Made by a program: the position numbers and the translations under genes
From: Deltaproteobacteria bacterium
GTDB lineage: Bacteria; Myxococcota_A; Polyangia; Polyangiales; Houyiibacteriaceae
DNA: 64,000 bases
Direction of reading: 5' to 3'
Assembly: GCA_017644045.1 (NCBI GenBank)
Contig: JAEPMI010000011.1
Location: 306,763 to 370,762 of the forward strand
Notes under the pieces: model-generated
Told to the model about the DNA's origin: nothing
Databases searched by the model: none
The model's input: only the letters and a program-made list of their open reading frames with translations
Shown here: positions 58,071-64,000 of the stretch, one piece after another
How positions within the stretch are numbered: the first letter of the stretch is position 1
How the letters are laid out: the number at the start of each line of letters is the position of its first letter

Positions 58071-58667
58071 CGCCGCGGGAAGGAGCGGGTCGGCCCGCGG
58101 ACCGATCGCACCCGGCGGTCGAGGACGGAGCTCGTCGCCGGCAAAGCGCTCGAGGTAGCGAACGTCGACCCCGGGGCACGCGGCGCGAGCGGCGCATGGA
58201 CCGCAGCGCTCGGCGAAGGAGCGGCCTTCCTCGTCCAGCACCTGGCTCGCGTGCGGCCCCACGAGGCAGAGCGGGGCACCATGGAGGAAGGCTCGCTCGC
58301 CCCAGCGGGTCGCCGCTCGCAGCGCCCAGGGGAGGGCCATCGCGAGCCGTGGTCCGAGCGCGTCGGCGCGCGGGCCGCTGACCTCCGGAAAGGTGAGCAC
58401 CCAGGCGTCGGCGTCTCGGATGGAGGCGCCGATCGCTTCGAGGCTCCGCTGATTCGAGCGAGTGACCCGAGTGACGACGGTCACCGGGAGCTCGGCATGA
58501 CGGAGGGTCGCGAGCGCTTCGCTCCACGAGTCGCCCGGATCGTCCTCGCCGCGGGCGAAGCCGTGCTCGAGCGCCGTGGCGCCATCGACGGCCAGTGCCC
58601 ATCGGTCCGGCGACTCACCGGGCCCGCGGGCCCACTGGCCCGCGTGGCGATGCCAGAGCGACTCCAA
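58056..58667 (-). CDS. Half-length radical SAM relative lacking the SAM cluster
   Basis: A 203-residue protein without CxxxCxxC. Its tail ERCGPCAARAACPGVDVRYLERF (read in parts: C155, C158, C164) matches the tail of the 60553 radical SAM protein (CEGCPERGACPGV, DYLERHGD). Upstream, FLHGAPLCLVGPHA parallels LHLPHCLLGARKD of that protein. It therefore appears to keep the C-terminal half of the barrel plus the auxiliary-cluster tail. It could be a peptide- or cluster-binding partner, or a decayed gene. The TTG start is seven bases after the upstream gene's stop. Confidence 0.65.
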   Translation of the reverse strand: MESLWHRHAGQWARGPGESPDRWALAVDGATALEHGFARGEDDPGDSWSEALATLRHAELPVTVVTRVTRSNQRSLEAIGASIRDADAWVLTFPEVSGPRADALGPRLAMALPWALRAATRWGERAFLHGAPLCLVGPHASQVLDEEGRSFAERCGPCAARAACPGVDVRYLERFAGDELRPRPPGAIGPRADPLLPAALRVL

Positions 58668-58674
58668 GGGGCGT

Positions 58675-60237
58675 TCAGCGGCCGTTGGAGAGCGTGAGCA
58701 CGAACTGCTCGCAGGTCGGCGCCGCCGCTCCGTCGCGGGTGACCCGGACGTAGTAGGTCGAACCGTAGTTCTCGCAGTTCGGAACGTTCGCGGCCGGCTC
58801 GCCCGCCGCGGAGTGGCACGGACAGGTCCCGGTCAGCACTCCGCCGATGCTCATGCGGAAGTCGGCGTTCCATTGGTACTCGGTGAACTCGCCGGGGCAG
58901 TCGGCGCTGACGCCGCAGCTGCCGCGGAGGACGCTGATGCGGTAGGCGTTGCCCGGGTTGGTCGTGAGCCGGGCTTCGACGTCGTAGGTCTCGCAGGTGC
59001 CGTCTGCGCCGTCGTTGCCGGTGAAGCGGTACCAGACGGCGCGGCCGTCGGGCAGGACGTTGCCGCTGACCGTGGTGGACTCGCCGCTGTCGTCGAGGCT
59101 GCCGAGGTCGATCGCTCCACCACACGCGGCGGCGGTGGCAGCGCCCGGCACGGCCTGGCACTCGCAGCCGTTGCCGGCCATCCCGTCGAGGTCGTAGAAG
59201 TCGGCGGGGCACTCACAGATGCCGCCGGGCTGACACTCGCCCTGCTGGAGCGCGTTCTCGCAGAGGATGCCGGGGTTGCCCTCGTCGACGGTCATGTCGC
59301 AGTCCTCGTCGACGTCGTCGCAGCTCTCCTCGTTGCCGGGGAAGCGGTCGGGGTTGCCCTCGTCGCAGTCGTCGTCCGCGGTCACTCCATCCCCGTCGGG
59401 GTCGTCGGTGGGCGGGATGCAGCGGCGGTTCCGGCAGATGGCTCCGTCGAGGCACTCGTCGGAGGTGAGGCAGCCCGGGTAGGGTTCGCACATCAGCATC
59501 GCGTTGCAGAACTCGAAGGCTTCGCAGAAGGCACCGCCGCAACCGGGACCGGCGTCGATGCCGAAGTCCACGCCCTGGTCGACGCCCTGGTCGACGCCGA
59601 GGTCCGGCGGGCCGAGGTCCATGTCGGTCGGGCGGTCGGTGCAGCCGAGCTCCTCGTCGCAGTAGCGACCGCCACCACAGCTGCCGTCGTCGCCGTAGAG
59701 GCAGGTGCCGAAGATGCACTGGGCGGCCTGGCAGTCCTGTCTCGCGGTCGGGCAGTCGTCGGACGTGGTGCATTCGTCGACCGGACAGTTCTCGGGGGTC
59801 TCCGGCGTGCAGGTCGGGTCGATGCAACGACCGCCGAGGCACGCCGTCGCGCTCGCGTCGCCGGCGCCAGGGCAGGAGACGCCGTTGCAGTCGCGCGTGA
59901 GGATGACGGTGATGGCCAGGTCGCCACTGAGGGTGACCGGCACCGAGCGCTCCGCGACCACCTCGCCGCGCTCGACGAGCTGGACGTTGATCTCCTGGCG
60001 GCCGTTGCTGAGGTTCGACAGCTCGGCCACTCGCACGCCGCGGACGAAGTCCTGGCTGAAGTTGACCGTGGTCGACTCCGGCGTGCCCGCGTTGGCACGG
60101 ACGAGGACCGTGTCGAACTCGACGGCGGGGATCCAGTCGGTTCGGACGTCCACGCTGACTTCGTTACCGTCCGACCCAGCGCACGCGGCGAGGGCGAAGA
60201 GGCAGATGCACAGGAAGCGGCGACCGAACGGGATCAC
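58675..60237 (-). CDS. MopE-like Cys-rich lipoprotein
   Basis: A 520-residue lipoprotein (FGRRFLCICLFALAACAGSDG). An N-terminal beta domain is followed by long Cys-rich segments: CNGVSCPG, CTTSDDCP, CLTSDECLDGAICRNRRC, and the myxobacterial metal-binding repeat DGDGVTADDDCDEGNPDRFPG...CDDVDEDCDMTVDE. A C-terminal beta domain contains GRAVWYRFTGNDG. A repetitive VDQGVDQGVDFG linker lies in the middle. Typical of large surface proteins of this phylum; calcium or copper binding is plausible. GTG 60237 has TATCCT nine bases upstream. Confidence 0.82.
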   Translation of the reverse strand: MIPFGRRFLCICLFALAACAGSDGNEVSVDVRTDWIPAVEFDTVLVRANAGTPESTTVNFSQDFVRGVRVAELSNLSNGRQEINVQLVERGEVVAERSVPVTLSGDLAITVILTRDCNGVSCPGAGDASATACLGGRCIDPTCTPETPENCPVDECTTSDDCPTARQDCQAAQCIFGTCLYGDDGSCGGGRYCDEELGCTDRPTDMDLGPPDLGVDQGVDQGVDFGIDAGPGCGGAFCEAFEFCNAMLMCEPYPGCLTSDECLDGAICRNRRCIPPTDDPDGDGVTADDDCDEGNPDRFPGNEESCDDVDEDCDMTVDEGNPGILCENALQQGECQPGGICECPADFYDLDGMAGNGCECQAVPGAATAAACGGAIDLGSLDDSGESTTVSGNVLPDGRAVWYRFTGNDGADGTCETYDVEARLTTNPGNAYRISVLRGSCGVSADCPGEFTEYQWNADFRMSIGGVLTGTCPCHSAAGEPAANVPNCENYGSTYYVRVTRDGAAAPTCEQFVLTLSNGR

Positions 60238-60246
60238 GGCCGCTGC

Positions 60247-60252
60247 AGGATA
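60247..60252 (-). promoter_or_regulatory. Candidate -10 element, leaderless start
   Basis: TATCCT on the minus strand, nine bases before GTG 60237. The same hexamer lies eight bases before ATG 61519 on the plus strand. Confidence 0.4.
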
Positions 60253-60316
60253 ACGGATCCCGCGGCCGATCGCCTTACTCCTGCGACTTTTCCCCCCGCG
60301 CATGTGGGTGTGGCGC

Positions 60317-60493
60317 CTACCAGCTGCCCTTGTAGCCCATCATGTCTTTGACGGCCTGCTCGCTCATCTCGGCGATTTCGGCCTCTTCCTCGGCCAATTC
60401 CAGGCAATCCTCGCAGAGCTTCTTGCGCTTGCCGTGGATCTTGGCGCTGTGGAGCTCGTCGACCTCTTCTTCGCAGCTGGGGCAGGTGGGCAT
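60317..60493 (-). CDS. Small zinc-ribbon-like protein
   Basis: A 58-residue protein with CPSC and CEDC knuckles (MPTCPSCEEEVDELHSAKIH, then KKLCEDCLELAEEEAEI) and an acidic helical tail ending MMGYKGSW. Four Cys in two pairs suggest one zinc. GGAGGA lies three bases before the ATG, one of the few clear ribosome-binding sites here. Function unknown; the size suggests a protein-interaction or redox-sensing role. Confidence 0.75.
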   Translation of the reverse strand: MPTCPSCEEEVDELHSAKIHGKRKKLCEDCLELAEEEAEIAEMSEQAVKDMMGYKGSW

Positions 60494-60538
60494 CGGTCCT
60501 CCGGAGGGGCGCAGGATACCATCCACGGCCGGGCCCGG

Positions 60539-60544
60539 TAGAGT
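60539..60544 (+). promoter_or_regulatory. Candidate -10 element, leaderless start
   Basis: TAGAGT lies eight bases before the GTG start of the second radical SAM gene, without a Shine-Dalgarno sequence. Confidence 0.4.
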
Positions 60545-60552
60545 GCACGTGC

Positions 60553-61476
60553 GTGCTCCTCGACCTCGTCCTCGACTACGACTGCAACCTGGCGTGTGAC
60601 TACTGCACGATCACGCCAGCCATGCGGGCGCGGTCGCTCCCGACCGGGGCCGTGGTGCGGCAGCTCCGGGCGGCGCGTGACGAGGGCTTCGGGCGGGTGT
60701 CGTTCACCGGCGGAGAGCCGACCATCCGGCGCGACCTGCTGCCGCTGGTCCGTGAGGCGCGGCGGCTCGGGTACGACGACATCAAGGTCCAGTCGAACGG
60801 CCTCCTGTACGCGGAGGCGGCCAACGTCGACCGGCTGATGCAGGCCGGGGTGACCCGCTGGCACGTGTCGATTCACAGCCACCGGGCGGATGCCTACGAG
60901 GCGATGGTCCAGCGCGAAGGGACGCACCCGCTGATGGAGCGGGGGCTTCGTCACCTGGTGGAGCGAGGCCTCGATCCCATCGCCGACCAAATCGTGATGC
61001 GCGACACCCACGCGCACCTCGCGGCCGCGATCGACTGGCTCGCGGATCGCGGCGTGCGTCGGTCGCAGCTCTGGCTGGTCTCGCTCACCGATGGGAACGC
61101 CGCGAACGTGGCGTCGTTGCCGCCGCTGCGCGACCTGCTGCCCTCCGTCTTCGAGGCCTTCGACCGCGCCGATGAACGTGGCGTCGACCTCCGCTCCCTG
61201 CACCTCCCGCACTGCCTGCTCGGCGCGCGAAAGGACCGAGCCATCGACCCTGCGGCGGGCGGAGTCCGCGTGGTCACTCCCGACGCCGTGCTCGATCTGC
61301 GCGAGGCGAAGCTGACGCCCCGGCGCTACGTCGCGGCGTGCGAGGGCTGCCCGGAGCGCGGGGCCTGCCCCGGCGTTCGGCCGGACTACCTCGAGCGCCA
61401 TGGCGATGCCGAGATCGCCGCCGCGCGCGGTGTGGAGCCGCAGCTCGAGGGTGCCGTTCGCCTGCCCGTCGTGTGA
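60553..61476 (+). CDS. Radical SAM protein with C-X2-C-X5-C tail (second)
   Basis: A 307-residue radical SAM enzyme. Cluster C11-x3-C15-x2-C18 (CNLACDYC) lies very near the N terminus; FTGGEPTIRRDLLPL, KVQSNGLL and WHVSIHSHRADAYEAM follow. The tail CEGCPERGACPGV (C263, C266, C272) corresponds to those of the other radical SAM proteins here. It lacks an obvious adjacent precursor peptide. It could act on the Ser-His-Gly peptides or on another substrate. Confidence 0.88.
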   Translation: MLLDLVLDYDCNLACDYCTITPAMRARSLPTGAVVRQLRAARDEGFGRVSFTGGEPTIRRDLLPLVREARRLGYDDIKVQSNGLLYAEAANVDRLMQAGVTRWHVSIHSHRADAYEAMVQREGTHPLMERGLRHLVERGLDPIADQIVMRDTHAHLAAAIDWLADRGVRRSQLWLVSLTDGNAANVASLPPLRDLLPSVFEAFDRADERGVDLRSLHLPHCLLGARKDRAIDPAAGGVRVVTPDAVLDLREAKLTPRRYVAACEGCPERGACPGVRPDYLERHGDAEIAAARGVEPQLEGAVRLPVV

Positions 61477-61504
61477 CACCGTTGGCGTGGCGCACGGGTC
61501 ACCC

Positions 61505-61510
61505 TATCCT
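61505..61510 (+). promoter_or_regulatory. Candidate -10 element, leaderless start
   Basis: TATCCT lies eight bases before ATG 61519. Confidence 0.35.
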
Positions 61511-61518
61511 CGATCCCC

Positions 61519-62013
61519 ATGGCCCATCCCACCCCCGAGCTGGTGGTGGCGCTGCGACGCACCGCCGCCCGACTGAAGGACGGAGTCCGCTACCGCTGGT
61601 CGCACTTCGCGGTCTGCAACTGCGGCAACCTCGCGCAGACCATCACCGAGCTCTCGCCGGACGCGATCTACGAAGCCGCCATGCAGCGTCCGGGCGACTG
61701 GGGCGAGCAGGCACGCGAGTACTGCCCGAGCAGCGGCCTGGCGATGGACGCCATCGTAGGTTCGATCCTCGACCTCGGCATGGAGAAGGAAGACGTTCGC
61801 CACCTCGAGCGGCTGACCCACCCGCACGTGCTCCGCGCCCTCCCGAAGGAGCGGCTGCCGCTGAAGCACACGCGCCGCGAGGACACCGTGCTCTTCATGG
61901 AGACCTGGGCGGACCTGCTCGAGGCGAAGCTCGACGACGTCGGTCGCCGACGAGTCGTGGCGCTCGCGGAGGCGCACGACGAGGACGCGCGGGGCGAGGG
62001 CGCCGCCGCATGA
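61519..62013 (+). CDS. Conserved protein with CNCG motif, unknown function
   Basis: A 164-residue soluble protein with RYRWSHFAVCNCGNLAQTITEL near the N terminus (Cys pair in CNCG), REYCPSSGLAMDAIVGSILDLGM in the middle and an acidic helical tail. I do not recognise a function. It is coupled to the HD-domain gene by an ATGA overlap, so the two act in one operon. Confidence 0.7.
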   Translation: MAHPTPELVVALRRTAARLKDGVRYRWSHFAVCNCGNLAQTITELSPDAIYEAAMQRPGDWGEQAREYCPSSGLAMDAIVGSILDLGMEKEDVRHLERLTHPHVLRALPKERLPLKHTRREDTVLFMETWADLLEAKLDDVGRRRVVALAEAHDEDARGEGAAA

Positions 62014-62561
62014 CCCCTACCGCTCTGGTCGACCTCCTGGAGGCGCTCGACCCGCTCTCCGAGCTGCCGCGCACCGGCTGGGTCCTGCGCGGAGTGAGCT
62101 CGCCGGAGTCGATCGCTGCGCACAGCTACGGTGTGGCCGTGGCCGCGATGGCCATCGTCGACGCGCTGCGAGCCGAGGGCGCGAGCATCGACGGCGAGCG
62201 CGTGCTCCGGATGGCCCTCCTGCACGACGCCGCCGAGGCGAAGACGGGCGACATTCCCATGCCGAGCAAGACCCCGGCCCTGGCCGACGCGCTCCACGCG
62301 ATGGAGGCCTCGGTGGTCGGGGACATGCTCCCCGAGCCCTACCAGGCCCTGTGGACCGAGGCGGAGGCCAAGGACACCCTCGAGTCCCGCATCGTCAAGG
62401 CGGCCGACAAGGTCCAGATGATGGTGAAGCTGCGCGTCTACGAGAAGCAGCAGCGGGGTCGGCTCGACGAGTTCTGGGCCAACCCGAAGAACGAGCGAAC
62501 GATGGGCTTCGCGTTCGTCGAGCAGGTCTACGCCGAGATCCGCCGCCGCGCGGGACGCTGA
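62010..62561 (+). CDS. HD-domain phosphohydrolase, YfbR-like
   Basis: A 183-residue HD-superfamily protein. Metal ligands appear in ESIAAHSYGVAV (His), ALLHDAAEAKTGDIP (His-Asp) and a later Asp in IVKAADKVQMM. The size and HDAAE/D spacing fit the YfbR/5'-deoxynucleotidase group, which removes phosphate from nucleoside monophosphates. ATG overlaps the upstream stop. It ends one base from the convergent Uma2 gene. Confidence 0.82.
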   Translation: MTPTALVDLLEALDPLSELPRTGWVLRGVSSPESIAAHSYGVAVAAMAIVDALRAEGASIDGERVLRMALLHDAAEAKTGDIPMPSKTPALADALHAMEASVVGDMLPEPYQALWTEAEAKDTLESRIVKAADKVQMMVKLRVYEKQQRGRLDEFWANPKNERTMGFAFVEQVYAEIRRRAGR

Positions 62562-62562
62562 C

Positions 62563-63201
62563 TCAGCCGCGGAGGGCGTCGCGGTAGTCGCGCATCGCCT
62601 GCGACGTCGTGTCGCGGTCGAGAAAGGACACGAGCTGCGCCAGATCGATGCCCGGCAGGACCTCGCTCGCGTCGATCGGCTCGTAGCGCTCGCCACGGAG
62701 GGCGTAGGGCTGAAGCGCCCCATCGCGCCAGTACCACACCTCGCGGATGCCGAGCTTCCGATAGACCTCGAGCTTGTCGATCCGCCCGTGGGTCCACACC
62801 ACCTCGATGGCCAGATCGGGCCAGCGGTCCTCGTCGGGGCTCGGTCCGAAGACGTAGCTCTCGTCGGCTTCCGCGCCGCGGTCATCCTTGCGGCGTTTGA
62901 GCGTCCACGCGCCGACGGTGGTGAACTCGACGTCGTTCTCCATGCACCAGACCTCGACCAGGCGGCCGATGAACGACTTGATGCTCTCGTGCGAGCGCGA
63001 GGGAGCCATGATCTCGACCAGCCCTTCCAGGTAGGTGATCCGTGGCGCCGAGTGGTCGCCGCGCATCACGAGGAGCCGCTCGTAGTCCTCCCAGGAGACC
63101 CCATCGAAATGGATGATGCTGTCTTCGTCGGAGAACGGCTGGCTACGCTGGAAGGCCTTGGCAGGAAAGCCCATGGCGAGAGTGTAACCCGACCGCGGCA
63201 T
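62563..63201 (-). CDS. Uma2-family (DUF820) putative restriction-like nuclease
   Basis: A 212-residue protein of the PD-(D/E)XK-like Uma2 family. The core is WPDLAIEVVWTHGRIDKLEVYRKLGIREVWYW: Asp, Glu and Lys in the usual spacing. The N-terminal part has ITYLEGLVEIMAPSRSHESI with the conserved Glu and His. The start ATG 63201 has AGGAGG five bases upstream; the next ATG at 63174 is less well placed. The family is abundant in cyanobacteria and myxobacteria, and its role is not settled. Confidence 0.87.
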   Translation of the reverse strand: MPRSGYTLAMGFPAKAFQRSQPFSDEDSIIHFDGVSWEDYERLLVMRGDHSAPRITYLEGLVEIMAPSRSHESIKSFIGRLVEVWCMENDVEFTTVGAWTLKRRKDDRGAEADESYVFGPSPDEDRWPDLAIEVVWTHGRIDKLEVYRKLGIREVWYWRDGALQPYALRGERYEPIDASEVLPGIDLAQLVSFLDRDTTSQAMRDYRDALRG

Positions 63202-63236
63202 GCGGACCTCCTCGGTCCGTCGCCGCGCGAGTTGCG

Positions 63237-64000
63237 TCAGCGGGCGTCGAGCTCGGGGCGGGTCTTCTTCGTGAGTGACTCGGCGGTGACGATCCACGGG
63301 GGCTCGGGCACGTCGTCGAGCTCGTAGAAGCCTCCGCAGAAGCAGGAGTGCGGGCAGGTCTCGCAGACCGGCTTTCGCACCCGGCGCTCGGCGAGGTAGT
63401 CGGCCAGGTTCACGGTCTCGTTGTTCACGAAGACCATGTGGCGAGCGAGCTTGCTCGCGTCGCCGGAGACGTGCGCCTCGTGCTTCGGCAGGAAGCACCA
63501 GGGGAGGTTGATGACCTGGATCTTCATCCGGTCGGCCCACTCGTCGATCACCGCAGCGGTGACCTCGGCGGCCTCGGCGGTGTCCGGGGCGTGGCGCTTG
63601 GTGGCGCGGCCGAAGGGGGTGAGGAACTGGATGTTCAGCCAGCGGAGCCCCAGGTCCCAGGCGAGCTGCGCGAGCCCGGGCAGCTTGCGGAAGTTGGTCT
63701 TGGTCAGCGTGACGTTCATGCCGAGGTCGACGCCTTCGGGCGCATGGGTCACGCAGTGGCGAATGCCGTCGGTGGTCTGCTGGAAGGCCTCGGCGACGCC
63801 GACCTCGCGCGCGTGGCTGGCGAGGTCCGGCCCGTGCACCGAGAACGCGATCGAGCTCACGCCGCTCTGAACCAGCTTCCTGGCGAAATCCTCGTACGCG
63901 CAGAGCCGCCCGTTCGTCGTCACGTGGATCCGCTCGTAGCCCACGCGCTTGGCGTGACGGATCAGCGGCACGAGCTCGGGGTTCAGGGTCGGCTCGCCGC
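63237..64000 (-). CDS. Radical SAM protein with C-X2-C-X5-C tail (third), 5' end outside window
   Basis: At least 254 residues, beginning at the window edge in GEPTLNPELVPLIRHAKRVG, the GGEPT region of radical SAM barrels; the CxxxCxxC site lies beyond the edge. HVTTNGRLCAYEDFA, IAFSVHGPDLASHAREVG and LGMNVTLTKTNFRKLP follow. The tail CETCPHSCFCGG again has C-X2-C-X5-C-x-G, with one extra Cys. The closest resemblance in this window is to the 57009 enzyme (TNARALAYDRFAKGL, VSIHGHTAKLHDSLV). Substrate unknown. Confidence 0.85.
   Translation of the reverse strand, partial: GEPTLNPELVPLIRHAKRVGYERIHVTTNGRLCAYEDFARKLVQSGVSSIAFSVHGPDLASHAREVGVAEAFQQTTDGIRHCVTHAPEGVDLGMNVTLTKTNFRKLPGLAQLAWDLGLRWLNIQFLTPFGRATKRHAPDTAEAAEVTAAVIDEWADRMKIQVINLPWCFLPKHEAHVSGDASKLARHMVFVNNETVNLADYLAERRVRKPVCETCPHSCFCGGFYELDDVPEPPWIVTAESLTKKTRPELDAR

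Overview
The window is high-GC DNA with dense, strongly coupled operons, many GTG/TTG starts, lipoproteins with Asp/Thr-rich linkers, PEGA, AgmX/PglI-like and MopE-like cysteine-rich proteins, a Ser/Thr protein kinase and bacterial sterol genes. This points to a myxobacterium (Myxococcota), most likely in or near the Sandaracinus/Nannocystis-type Polyangia. That is inference from gene content; no rRNA or tRNA gene was seen.

Layout. (1) 1-9748, minus strand: one nine-gene operon read from right to left: polyprenyl diphosphate synthase, HMG-CoA reductase, then menG/ubiE, menF, menD, menH, menA, menC and menE (cut by the window edge). It joins isoprenoid side-chain supply to menaquinone head-group assembly. 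menB is not between these genes. (2) 10024-24662: PEGA protein, PAS hybrid histidine kinase, ilvD, two related CxxC/one-TM proteins around a large membrane protein, a DUF1592-type/DUF1552 pair divergent from an Asp-box lipoprotein, and another cysteine-rich lipoprotein. (3) 24892-46126: a Ser/Thr kinase whose sensor domain is repeated in a secreted neighbour, an extensin-like protein, lipoproteins, a sulfotransferase, a frameshifted cobalamin-binding protein, a Rieske-helical fusion, a DsbD-like/thioredoxin-fold pair, a flavin monooxygenase, a DEAD-box helicase, an alpha/beta-hydrolase-OsmC fusion and a conserved two-TM protein.

(4) 46238-56037, minus strand: a six-gene sterol operon. In transcription order it encodes a squalene monooxygenase/toroid/squalene synthase fusion, an SdmB-like 3beta-hydroxysteroid dehydrogenase, an SdmA-like Rieske C-4 demethylase, a second HMG-CoA reductase, an oxidosqualene cyclase and a sterol C-24 methyltransferase. 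Together they can take HMG-CoA reduction, squalene formation, epoxidation and cyclisation through to C-4 demethylation and side-chain methylation. C-14 demethylase and sterol reductases are not in the window.

(5) 56369-64000: the best candidate for an undescribed system. Two short peptides share a 52-residue leader followed by 12 or 17 perfect Ser-His-Gly repeats and a terminal Ser-Trp. They lie directly upstream of a radical SAM gene with an auxiliary-cluster-type tail. Within 7 kb are two more radical SAM proteins and a half-length relative, all with the same C-X2-C-X5-C-x-G tail. This looks like a ribosomally made, post-translationally modified peptide (RiPP) locus related in principle to His-Xaa-Ser repeat systems.

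Regulation. Many genes here have a TANNNT hexamer 5-11 bases before the start codon and no clear Shine-Dalgarno sequence, which suggests leaderless or very short-leader mRNAs. Operon-internal genes instead use ATGA/GTGA/TTGA overlaps.
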